The notes beneath the pieces were generated by a model. It did not search any database, had not been told where the DNA came from, and saw only the letters and a list, made by a program, of their open reading frames with translations. DNA of 64,000 bases from Ceratorhiza oryzae-sativae (Eukaryota > Basidiomycota > Agaricomycetes > Cantharellales > Ceratobasidiaceae), in assembly GCA_030998015.1 (NCBI GenBank), contig JARWMV010000236.1, positions 1,550,001 to 1,614,000 of the forward strand. Reading direction: 5' to 3'. The position numbers and the translations under genes are program-made. This document shows positions 46,559 to 57,318 of the stretch, piece after piece (position 1 is the first letter of the stretch; every line of letters begins with the position of its first letter).

Positions 46559-46651
46559 GGTGAAGGGGTGGTGTGGTTGGTAGAGGTGGATAGGGGGTGG
46601 ATGAACCTGTCGCGGGGCGAGATGGGGAGAGCGAGCACGAGCGAGGGGGGG

Positions 46652-46659
46652 TATATATA
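46652..46659 (-). promoter_or_regulatory. TATA-like element of the 45.9-46.6 kb gene
   Basis: TATATATA lies about 94 bases upstream of the ATG at 46558. The element is palindromic, so orientation is inferred. Confidence 0.5.
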
Positions 46660-47950
46660 CGCGTGTGGACCAGCGGAATGGGTATTAGATCAGAGACGGT
46701 AGGGCGACGATCCTGTGAAGAAAGGTTTGGGAATGAAGGCACTGGACCGAATCTGGGATGCGAGCAGCTTTTGCGGTCAGCTCCAGCGCGTGTGGTAATC
46801 GGCTGCGATCCTGCCGGCGCTACCGTCCCTCTGGCTGCTATAGCTTCTGCATCGTCATCCCCCCTTCCCCCCCTGTTGCATATCGTCACAGCCCAGCGGA
46901 CACCAAACGCACACAATAGCACGGCTGCAGCGAGGCCACGCGTTGTGACCATATCTGAGCTTGTCGCCACCGGACCAAAGGCCACCCGCCCCGAAGTATA
47001 TGCGCTTTGTTGCCCACATCCAGCAGCCCTTTTCTCTCTCAGCCTGGCCGAGTCTAAAATCGACCACGCATGAGCTGCCATCGAGACGGTGGTGCGAGCA
47101 CACGGTTGGAATATCGTATGCCGCTTTACACAACCGGACAACAATGCCCGAGTGTCGATCGTAACGCCTTGCGAAAAATTAAACTTGTTGGTTGTCATAG
47201 CCGCTGTCCCCCCCTCCCGGCAGTGCTTCGATTGCCTCGCCGGGATCGCGAGGCGGAAATTGAATATCTGCGGATGCGGGGGTGAGGCCTGATCGTCGTC
47301 GCCCGCTGAACTTCTCGGTCGAATATGGGTCGATATTAAGTGGAGCGAATCAATTCGAAACATGTAATAGTGTGCTATGCTTGGGATCTGTCTGAAAATT
47401 TGTCTTGGTTCTTGGTCGCAGTTTCGAAGGGCTTGGTACCCTCGACGTGCCGGCAAGGGGAGGAACTAGGTCGGAACGGAGAGCCGTATGCTAGCGCTGC
47501 CGGTCTCCTCGCAAGGCAGACCGGGACGACACCTACCGAAAGAGTGGAATATCACGTACGCTTTTTGGTTCGTGTCGATTTGGCGTCGGTCCGGATACTA
47601 GACATGCATTTGGCAAGTCGACTGCGTGCGACGTGTCTCATTTCACGGTGTGGATGTGCGCAAGATCGCTTGGCTCGGTGAAGCATGCGCCACGCCATCC
47701 TCGTGTTGCGACACGTTCAGGGGGCGGCCAGCACGTGTTGTGTTGCAACGCCTCGACTTGCGCCCAGCCCGATCGGTCCCAAAAAGGCTATCATTAGTCG
47801 GAGGCATCTGCGCCCCGATCGCGTGCGGGGACACACGGGATTACATTCGGTGCGGAACTTGGTGTGTCCCGAGCCGGGTGGAATCGCGTTGACGACGACG
47901 ACGACCGCTGTGCTTCCTGCCACCACCACCACCACTCTCCACCCCCCACC
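46660..47950. other. divergent intergenic region before Afg1
   Basis: About 1.3 kb, GC-rich, with long overlapping open frames on both strands that look like composition effects. A GAC repeat lies near 47891-47903, just before Afg1. No supported gene. Confidence 0.5.
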
Positions 47951-49838
47951 ATGACCCCAATTCGCTCTGCCGTTCTCGCCTCCAGACGCGGCTCCAGACT
48001 CTATCGATCATCGTTACAGCAGCAATCAAGGGCCAAGACTCATCTCGCCCGACCACCCCTGATAGGCAGAAGCCTCGAGCCCAGATCCCAAACACCACCC
48101 CCAAGTCGCTCCCAGCGGTGGAAGAGCACAATCACCGGGCCTGGTGCTCCCACACAGCGCCCATCGTCGGCCAGCCACAACAGCAAGTCAACGGCATCGC
48201 CCATTGTGCGTTACGCTGACCTCCTCGTTTCATTGCCTAGCCACTCCGACCGAGCGCTACAACCACCTCGTTTCGACCGGCATCTTGCGCGATGACCCCC
48301 ACCAGCAGGGCATCATCGCGAGGCTGCAACAACTGCACGACGAACTGCGCTCATTTAGCCAGAAACAGCACCCCCAGCCGAGTAACCCTAAATCGTTTGT
48401 GAGTCGTGTTTGCAGCGCGGCATGTTGCATTAAACCACTCACCCCCCCTCCCCCTCGTCCAAAAAGTTTGCTCGGCTCTTCAGCACCTCTTCCAATGCCT
48501 CTGCGACAGCCACATTCATTCCCAAGGGCCTCTATCTCTACGGAGACGTCGGGACCGGCAAGTCGATGCTCATGGATCTGTTTTATGATACACTCCCACC
48601 CGAGGTCCGGAGCAAGCGACGAGTCCATTTCCATGCATTCATGGTCGACGTCCACAAAGCCATCCACGCCAGCAAGGCAGGAGGCATGGGCGACCGCGAC
48701 CCAATCCCCGGCGTAGCCCGAGACCTCGCCCGCAACGCCTCTGTGCTCTGTTTCGACGAGTTTCAGGTTCGGTGCGTTTTTGGCGGCGAGTGCAAGACGG
48801 TGCTCATGACGTTGTTGCTCGCAGGTCACCGATATTGTTGACGCGATGATATTGCGGCGACTCCTCGAATCGCTCATGCAGGCTGGCGTGGTGTGTGTAA
48901 TGACGTCCAAGTACGTGAGGCCCTTGGTTTTGCGTTTAGGCCCCCCATCGCTGAGTGAATCGACTCTAGTCGTCACCCCGATGATTTGTATAAAAACGGC
49001 ATCCAGAGATCTAGCTTTATTCCGTGCATAGAACTGCTCAAGGAGCGCTTCCATGTAGTAGATCTTGATTCCCCAACTGGTGAGCTCGTGTATGCTGTCC
49101 TGTCGGAATTACCATGGCTCAGGCGTGATCTTCTAGACTATCGAAAGATACCTCGTGCTCTCTCTAAAGTCTATTTCGACCCACTTACATCCGAGAACCG
49201 GACGGAGATGGACAAGCTTTTCAGAGCATTTGCAGAACGCACGGGACACCGGATTGTGAGAGATCGAACGCTCAGTATTTGGGGTCGTAAATTACGCATC
49301 CCCGAAAGTGCCGGGACAACGGCACGTTTTTCATTCCAAGAGCTGTGTGGCCAGCCGCTCAGCGCGCCGACTATATCGAGATCACTCGCGAGTTCGAGAC
49401 ATCTTTGTTACCGACATCCCAAGCATGGATCTCGGGCAAAAGGATATGGCGCGACGGTTTATCACGTTTATTGATGGTGAGATCTCGTCTCTCCACTCGC
49501 GAAGAAGTTGACTGAGCCCAGACACATCAGCTTGCTACGAAAGCAAGACAAAGCTGTTCGCGTCGTCCGAAGTGCCCATCACTCAAATCTTCTCGAGCGA
49601 ATCCTCCCCCAGTTCCCAAATATCCGATCATCAGCGCGGAATCATGGACGACTTGGTGCGTCTCGTACATGCCGTTTTGCTCCACTCGAACTAAATTATT
49701 ATTCAGGGGTTGAGCGTTGATTCGATTGGGAAGAGCTCGATGTTCACCGGAGAAGAGGAAATCTTTGCTTTTGCACGAGCGTGCTCTCGGTTGGTGCAGA
49801 TGGGCACCAAGGAGTGGGCAGAAGCTGCGAGCGGATGA
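47951..49838 (+). CDS. AFG1: mitochondrial AAA+ ATPase Afg1 (AFG1L/LACE1)
   Basis: Afg1 is a mitochondrial ATPase linked to turnover of respiratory-chain subunits. ATG 47951 starts a Ser/Arg-rich, acid-free segment typical of a mitochondrial presequence (MTPIRSAVLASRRGSRLYRS). The body follows PTERYNHLVSTGILRDDPHQ, then Walker A in GLYLYGDVGTGKSMLMDLFY, VHFHAFMVDVHKAI, Walker B in SVLCFDEFQVTDIVDAMILR and MTSNRHPDDLYKNGIQRSSF (split by an intron), IPCIELLKERFHVVDLDSPT, DYRKIPRALSKVYFDP, LSIWGRKLRIPE, FSFQELCGQPLSAADYIEIT and RRFITFIDACYESKTKLFAS. The stop is at 49836-49838. The join between the presequence exon and PTERYN needs either a 31-nt intron (about 48209-48239) or a one-base correction. 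Confidence 0.92.
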
Positions 49839-50222
49839 TAATTAATACCCAATTTATTTAATGCACGACTGGATCTGCATGTATCTACTGTTCTTGCTTA
49901 CATGAACCAACGCTTCGATGGATCATGACGCAACCGAGCATGAACCCGAATAAACCTAATTTGGACATAATACAAGCTGTGCCTTGGTGTAAAGCCTATC
50001 ATCGTTCCGGCTCCGCCACTCGTATACCACCGAGTCTGCTTTGCACGACACAACTCGATTACTGACCTTTCGTTGGGTCAAGGTATTGTTTGCAATCAGA
50101 ACACGGGCCGAAACGGTATAGCATCCCCTTGGCCGCTGAGTCCGTCTCCATGGGTAAGCACATATGGCCGTTGCCCAGCTCTGTTTTCCCTCCTCTTTGG
50201 ATCTTGACGTTCTTGCACTTCC
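49839..50222. other. intergenic region between Afg1 and Vac14
   Basis: 384 bases, same-strand gap; no supported gene. Confidence 0.6.
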
Positions 50223-53200
50223 ATGTCCGCCATAGATCCTGCGATTGTTAGGGGTTTGAACGATAAACTGTATGAAAAGAGAAAGGCTGCGGCGTTGGAA
50301 CTTGAAAAGTACGTCATCCCCCACCCTCTTGTTCCCCCTCCTCCCCTCGTCGAAATCCAATAATCCCTTTACACAGACTCGTTCGGGAATGTCATCAAAA
50401 CGGCGATTCAGCGAGGATCAACACGATAATCGACCAACTCGTTGATTTGTTCTCGGGCACGACCAACCCACTGCACGCTCGAAACGGCGGGCTCGTCGGG
50501 CTCGCTGCGGCGGCGATCGCGCTCGGCGTCGAAGTCGCGATATACATGGACAAGTTTATCGGACCGCTCTTGCGGTGTTTTGATGATTCGGAGAGCAAAG
50601 TGCGCTATTTTGCGTGCGAGAGCATGTATAATATCGCCAAGGTGTCCAAGGGCGAGGTCTTGGTTTACTTTAACCCCATCTTCGACCATCTGAGTCGGGT
50701 GAGTCGATTCCGTGTGTTTTTGTCGGGTGTCAAATTCAAGGGTAGAGGTTTTGCTGTGTTAGCTCGCAGCAGACGCAGAAACGTCTGTCAAGAACGGAGC
50801 GGAACTCCTGGACCGATTGTTAAAAGACATCGTAGCTGAAGCCGCACCCATCTACTTTCCCCAATTCACAGAAATGGAAAAGGCCCGCTCGAGACAAGAC
50901 GAGCAAAAGTCCAAGTACGGCAGCGGCGGCGGCGGCGTGCTCGTGCCCCAGTCCGAGTTTCCGGGTGCGCGACGGGCGTTTTCGTTGGCCAACTTTATCC
51001 CGCTCTTGGCGGAGCGGATCCATGTCATCAGTCCGTTTTCGAGGAGTTATCTGGTCTCGTGGATTACGGTGCTGGATTCGGTTCCGGACCTGGAGCTTGT
51101 CACGTATCTTCCGAGTTCTTGGATGGGTTGTTGTGAGTGTCATTTGTTCTCCATGATGCTTGGGTTGTGAGTTGATCGGTGTGTTTTGTCAGGAAATATC
51201 TTTCAGACCCGACTGAAGATGTGAGGGTGGCTGCAGAAGGCGTCTTGGCCGACTTTTTGCACGAGATTCAAGAGGTTACGCTCATGCAGAAGCGCAAGGA
51301 GGATCGGGCTCGTGCTACTCGAGAGGCTGCAAGTTCCACAGCTGAGAAGCCAGAAGAGCCCAAAGCGACAGAGGGGGCGGAAAATGAGAATGAGCAACTT
51401 GGACGGGGTGCCTTTATGCCGCATAGGGATACCAAGCTGACCGTTGATACTGGGACTCAAAAGTCCGAGGCAGAGGATCCGCACGACTCTGGTGGTATGT
51501 CTCATTCGTGAACGGGTGAATGGTTGTGTCTAAAGATTTTATCTAGCATGGATGCCTGGCCAAGGAGTCAAAATCGACCACGCCGCAATAGTAGAGATAT
51601 TGATCGACCAGCTTGATCCAACGCGTAAGTTTGGCTTGGTCTCATCTATTCTTCTACCCGACTTTTTTTTCCTACGCAGAGGACGAAATCCAACAAACTA
51701 CTGCCTTGGGTTGGATATCCAAGTTTCTAGAATTTGCACCTGAAGTCATGGTCCCGTTTACGCCTCGCTTGATACCTGCCATTCTCCCCAACTTGGCTCA
51801 CCATATACCCGCTATGCAATCTGCCGCTGCACAAACCAACCAGAAGCTATTTTCTCTCATTCAAAGTCTTCCGTCTCCTTCGATGACAACGGGTGCTGCA
51901 GTCGCTTCATCCGCACCGTCCTCGCGAGGCGTTCCCGCGTCGCCCCTCAGCACTAACGCCAAGCCTGTCGGAGGCGCTCCGGGAATTAGTGTTACGGAGC
52001 CTCCGAGTGTCAATGGGCCGCCCAACGAAGTTGCGGAGAAGCAGCCCACCAAGTTGCGAACAGCGACTATGCCGCTGGACAGTGCGTCGATTGCTAGTGG
52101 TTCCGCAGTTGACTCTCAAGGTCCGCCAACTCGACCGCAGTCCCCAGTCTTGTCGAGCTCTGCTGAAGATCCGGATCCATTCGATTACCAGTCCACGGTC
52201 AACGGCTTGACAATTCAGTTTTTGAGCGAACATGAGGAGACCCGAGTGTTTTCGCTCAAGTGGTTGATCATGCTTCATCAAAAGGCTCCCAAGAAGGTGT
52301 GCGATATATGATATACGTCCATTTAGCTACGATTTTGACGAAAATTTGGAGATCTTTCTATGGACGATGGGACTTTTCCAGCATTGCTCAAGACGTTGTC
52401 TGATACGTCTGAAGAGGTGAGTATTTGCCGACAAATATCTAGGGCCCCAGTAATTAGAATCCCAAGGTCATCAAATACGACCTGCAATTACTTGCGCAAA
52501 TCTCGTCTAGTTCAGAAGAGGGCTTTTTCAAGAACTTTGTCGTAAACTTGCTCGAACTGTTTAGCACAGACAAGCGGCTACTCGACACTCGAGGGAGTTT
52601 GATTATACGACAGCTCTGCATGAGTCTAAACACGGAGCGCATATATCGAACGTTTGCTGAAATATTGGAACGGGAGGAAGTGAGCTTTATCGTTAGCTCT
52701 TACAGCTTGAGGCTAACTGGTACAAGGACCTTGAATTTGCGAGCATCATGGCCCAGAAATTGAACATCATCTTGATAACCTCGCCAGAGCTCTCTGATTT
52801 TAGGAAGCGTCTCAAAAATCTAGAGTCCCGGGTATGTCCGGAATCACGGTCCGGTTAGAATAAGGCTAAACTAGATAATAGGATGGCCAAGCGCTTTTCA
52901 CCACACTATATCGTTCATGGTGCCATAATGCCGTCTCGGTGTTCTCACTGTGCCTGCTTGCGCAAGCCTACGAGCATGCCTCTAACCTACTCGGGGTTTT
53001 GTAAGTTCACCGAATAGTCGTAAGGATGTCCTCTAATGAGATTTTCATAGCGGGGAGCTTGAAATCACTGTACAACTTTTGGTACAGATTGACAAACTCG
53101 TCCAGTTAATAGAGTCGCCAGTCTTCACTTGTACGCTGCTTTGGTACAACATCCTGTGGCTTCACTAACCTTCAACTAGCCCTTCGACTGCAGCTACTTG

Positions 53201-53836
53201 AACCGGATAGATATCCGTATTTATTCAAATGTCTTTATGGCCTCCTTATGCTTCTTCCCCAGAGCTCCGCCTTTGTTTCTCTCAGTCGTAGACTAAACGC
53301 TGTCGGATCTATGGGGTTCCAGCATGTCCCTCAGAAGTCTTCGTGAGTCACATTAGCGGTAACTCCGGCCATCATCACACTGACTGTGAAAGTTGTTTAG
53401 TAGCGTAACATCAGCTACGCTTGCTACGCGCTCCAAGATTGCACGTGAAGAAATCAAGTGGCAAGAATTGTTGTCACATTTTAGGGCCGTCCAGGTCAAG
53501 CACGAGAAAGCCCGTCGGCGCGATTTGGCCGCTGAGCCTGAATTCTCGTTCTTGGGCTCGGAAATGGAGCGTCCAGCGGGGCCATCACAAAGTTCGTCTA
53601 TTCGCCCTGGAATGAGGCGAGGGGCCAGCCAATCGGCTGAGGTGCCTCCAATTATTCCATCGAGGCAGGGTGCGCTTTCACCCCTCAACCCGAGACGAAG
53701 TAATCTCTTGGTTTCTGCGTTTTCCGCAGCAACGGGAAATAGGGAATCTCCGAGGCCTTCAAGTCCCACATTCGCTGCGAGGGACAAGGCTCGGAAGGTG
53801 ACTGGTACTGGATCTCTAGGGTCGATCAAGAAATGA
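50223..53836 (+). CDS. VAC14: Vac14, scaffold of the Fab1-Fig4 PI(3,5)P2 complex
   Basis: Vac14 is a HEAT-repeat scaffold that holds the kinase Fab1 and phosphatase Fig4 on the vacuole. ATG 50223 starts [20 protein letters not shown], the conserved Vac14 opening, followed by [20 protein letters not shown] and [17 protein letters not shown], then [20 protein letters not shown]. Later blocks are [20 protein letters not shown] and [90 protein letters not shown] and [24 protein letters not shown] text near 53055-53110. A Ser/Pro-rich tail ends at 53836. One T is missing near 51116, breaking LPSFLDGLL. About ten introns. Confidence 0.92.
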
Positions 53837-54094
53837 ATACAGTCTGATCCATTGAACTCTTCTCTGCTTCGCACGCATACAATTATGTATAATAGGACAG
53901 CTATAAGCTGTTAAACAATTCTGAACTGCACGGAAATTGCCGCATGTGGTCCAGATGAGTGTTCTGATTAGGAGCAATCAAAAGGGATCAACATGGGCTT
54001 ATCTTCTGATAATTGTCGATCTTGCTGGTCATCCACCCCCCAATACCGTAGCTACAACCTCACCCAACACAACCGTGTCCCTTGCGGTAACAGC
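53837..54094. other. intergenic region between Vac14 and UreF
   Basis: 258 bases, no supported gene. Confidence 0.6.
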
Positions 54095-54996
54095 ATGGAT
54101 ACAGAAGAGTACTTGTTAATGATCCTGTCGGATGGTAACGAGTTTGGGGGAAATGCATACCAACGCTGACTTGCTTCTGCTTTAGGCAACCTGCCCACGG
54201 GAGCTTTTGTCGCCTCTGCTGGACTTGAATCTTACATCAAGCATGGTCACCCGCCCGGAGGTTCTCCAACAGACCCGATTACCACCATCAATTTCATGCG
54301 TGACAGTCTCCAGAACTATGCAAAAAGTGCACTCCCATTCGCACGCGACGCGCATCAAGTCGCCAACTCTCACAAGTCTCAGCTCGAGTTAACCATTGAG
54401 TCGACTGTTCGATCTTTCAACGAGTTGGATGACTTGTATGACAAGATGACACTCAATCACGTTGCAAGGCGAGCGTCCAAGACGCAAGGTGTTGCGCTGC
54501 TCACGCTGTATTCGCGGGGATTTACTCGGCCGGCATACCTTGATAGTGTCGACAACAACTCGGATAAGAGCAGAATGGGTGCTCTGATCGAGAAGCTAAA
54601 GCTTTCCATTCGTAAAGGGGAGACGCACGGTCACCTTCCCACATGCTGGGGCGTTTTAACCTCGAGCTTAGATTTGAGAGTTGGTGGGTGTTAGTGCCTA
54701 GGATGCAGACGGTCTCTCACCCTCTATTGCAGAACGCAGTATTGAGGTGCATCTCTTCCTATACGCTCGATCCGTTTTGTCCTCTGCTATTCGACTAAAC
54801 TCACTCGGACCTTACTGCTCAACAACTCTTGCTTCATGTAGTAAAGCCTCTTGTACGAGGTGCGTGCGCTGAGCAACCGAGGAGTGCGCAAAGCGGGGAG
54901 GACGAGGAAGGAGGAGGTCCAGCTAATACGTGGCCTCTCGGAGAAATTCTTGCTGCTCGACATGATCAACAGCATTCGAGGATATTCAATAGTTAA
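54095..54996 (+). CDS. ureF: urease accessory protein UreF
   Basis: UreF, with UreD and UreG, loads nickel into urease. ATG 54095 starts MDTEEYLLMILSDG; an intron (54135 to about 54184) joins NLPTGAFVASAGLESYIKHG, the family opening. Then come FMRDSLQNYAKSALPFARDA, SFNELDDLYDKMTLNHVARR and ASKTQGVALLTLYSRGF, LPTCWGVLTSSLDL, and after a second intron ERSIEVHLFLYARSVLSSAI with RLNSLGPY. The frame then breaks at about 54816 (one extra T) before AQQLLLHVVKPLVRGACAEQ; the end is NTWPLGEILAARHDQQHSRI then FNS, the classic UreF C-terminus. Everything else is intact, so the gene is either an assembly victim or very recently broken. Confidence 0.88.
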
Positions 54997-55057
54997 CCAG
55001 GGTAGGCTCTGAAGATAAATGATACTCGATTTCAAGGCCATGTACAACTATATCAAT

Positions 55058-55595
55058 TTAGTGCATGAAATCGACGGGTTTCTCCATAGGGGGCTGGATG
55101 CGACATTTATTAATGGATCGGTGTGCGAATGTCGATTTGTACTCACAGGCAAGTTACGCTCCCTTGGTCACGGGAAAGGCGAAGCGTCAGTACAAATTTA
55201 AAACATTCAGCTTAACGCTGTACGTACCATTTAGTCCCGCCGGGATACATAGCATCTACGGAGCTTGGCTATCAACCCATGCTACATCTCTTAATCTCCC
55301 CTTACTCACGGATGAATGGATCAGGATGCGCCTTGGCAGCGAGCCGTGCTTCAGCATCAGCCATAATCTGGGCAATGGCGCGAGGGTCTTTCACATTTCT
55401 GTAACCTATCATCAGGTCTAACAACGACCCAGAGTGGGTTGGGACCGACCTGTTCCGCTCAAACTCGGCGCGAATCTCAATCGCCTTGTTTCTCCATAGG
55501 TCCCGCCGAATATTCCAGTTTAGAGCATCTGTAAGGTATCGCTTGTACAGCGACTTTACGTGCAACCTATGAGCAGATGAAAAGGGAGAGCTCAT
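55058..55595 (-). CDS. complex I accessory subunit B22 (NDUFB9-like, LYR protein)
   Basis: NDUFB9 is an LYR-family accessory subunit of mitochondrial NADH dehydrogenase. ATG 55595 starts MSSPFSSAHRLHVKSLYKRY with the LYR-type LYKRYL and continues LTDALNWNIRRDLWRNKAIE, then NVKDPRAIAQIMADAEARLA. The 3' half is cut into tiny exons that splice in phase: a 28-base exon encodes AMYPGGTKW across its borders, then ERNLP, then PPMEKPVDFMH and a stop at 55058. This rebuilds the family end PGGTKWERNLPPPM. It faces UreF tail to tail across 61 bases. Confidence 0.88.
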
Positions 55596-55746
55596 GATGG
55601 CTGATGTCGGAAGGTTGGTATTGCTTAGTGTTATGTAATCAAGATAGGCGCTTGGTTAAAAGTTGGGTGGCTAGTGTGTGGCAACTGTTATTTTTCGGCT
55701 AAATACCCCGAAGAGGGACAATACAAGAGCAGCAAAGAAGCTACGT

Positions 55747-57157
55747 CTAACCATAATTCAAGACAACATCCACATCGGGGTCTGGACGGTCTGGAGCAGG
55801 ACGAACTGCTGAAACGGAGCCCTTGGGTGGGGGTGGTTCCAAAACACGAGGCTTGACAACCACCAGACTACTCAATACATCCTCTGCGTGCTCCCACATG
55901 TCACGTTGACCCCAAACGGATGCTATGGCTCCGACTATCATCCATGTGCCTGTCAAATATGCGTACTTAGCTGAGTTGGAGTCCCCCGTTGTCGCGTCGG
56001 TTTTGACTGGCGGAACTAAAGCCGGCCCATCTAGGTCGAGATCTTCTTTAATCGCGTCTATACACGCTCGTGCGAGCTCTCGTAGGTGCGATATCTCTTC
56101 GCTTCGAAGTGAAGTATCGAGTTGAGCCAAGAGTGCGAAAGCCCATTGTTGATGGTGCCGTGGGAAATGAAATGGTCGAGCAAGGGGGTTGGGAGGTAAT
56201 GTGAAAGAGATGTTCTCTAGAGATTTGCGGATCCAGTGAGATATGAACATTAAGAGATAGATTGCTCCTGTCTGTTCAAGGGGTGATCGATAACGGGGTT
56301 ATATGGGATGAGGGAAGCTTACGTCGTCCATGTTCCTAATGATCGATGGAATTGGCTTTTGTGGCGCACCTGATGAAGATTCCTACAAGGTCAAGCGTGA
56401 GTAAAGGTTGCTTGAAAATGCCCAACAAACGCACCTGGTCCAATACTTCCTTCACTGGAGTAGGCGGCTCCTCATCGTCTATTATGCCAGCTGTTTGGAT
56501 GTTGGTTGGGGGCGACGGATTGGGTTGTTCAATTGATGTTGACGTTTGTGTCATTGGAACCGCAAACTTGGACGCAAGCACAGAACGCGGGGTGAAGGCG
56601 GTGGATGGGGGATATTTGGTTTCCTGGGTCTTTTTTGGAGACTTTCCGGCTCCATTTATGAGCTGTAGCCAACCATCCTGTCTCGCGGACGTGGAAGTTG
56701 CGGTGTTGAGTGATGGTTCCTTCAGATGGTAGACTTAATTTATTGCCTCTCCAGCGCTACACAATAATTCAGTAAGAATTGGCAGGTCAAATACATACAA
56801 CGTACCTGTCGAAATGCCTTGAAAGCCTCTTCGAATGACCCTCTCCACTCCTCGGATGGTATACAAGGATGGGGTGGCTTGCGTGTGGAAGGGATCGACT
56901 GGACTGCAGACGTTGCATAGGGGTTTTCGGCACGGGTGGTATGAGGCAAGCTAAGCGCGTCACGTCTAGATGGGTTGGTCAGTCAAACAAAAACAAAAAC
57001 TGGACGCGACTTGCCGAACCAAGAACAGATACTGAGCGCCGTCCTCGGGTTCGCCGTTGAAATCACTTGGGAGATTCGCGACCGGTAAGACCCGATTTCC
57101 TGGAGTGGGTTCGTCGTTGTCGTCATCTACTGCGTTCAGCTTGCGCTTCGGAGGCAT
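55747..57157 (-). CDS. Gemin2/SIP1-like spliceosomal snRNP assembly factor
   Basis: Gemin2 (SIP1; yeast Brr1) binds the Sm pentamer during snRNP assembly. ATG 57157 starts MPPKRKLNAVDDDNDE, then the signature LPSDFNGEPEDGAQYLFLVR, and after an intron RDALSLPHTTRAENPYATSA, CIPSEEWRGSFEEAFKAFRQ, WLQLINGAGKSPKK, EEPPTPVKEVLDQ, PIPSIIRNMDDTGAIYLLMF and FISHWIRKSLENIS. Helical segments RHHQQWAFALLAQLDTSLRS and YLTGTWMIVGAIASVWGQRD follow, ending at 55747. Order of blocks fits Gemin2. The 161-base divergent gap to Vps17 is compact. Confidence 0.85.
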
Positions 57158-57318
57158 ATCGGGCTTGAACAGCTGTGTGGTGGCTAGCAGAGATCGGCCC
57201 GCAGCAAACGCCCGAGTGGCGATACGGCCCTGGCTGCCATAAGCCGGTGCGCTTAGTGCACCTCATTGGACTCGTTCAGCTCACCCTCACGAGCGGACTT
57301 TTGGCTGTTTGCCCCAAT

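Noticed and set aside
46464..47456. 330-codon open frame on the minus strand
   Set aside because: It overlaps the known small gene's first exon and promoter, has no motif, and a GC-rich stretch explains the lack of stops.
54095..54996. UreF as a decayed pseudogene
   Set aside because: Only one base is out of place and both ends keep full family motifs; the same kind of break occurs in essential genes here.
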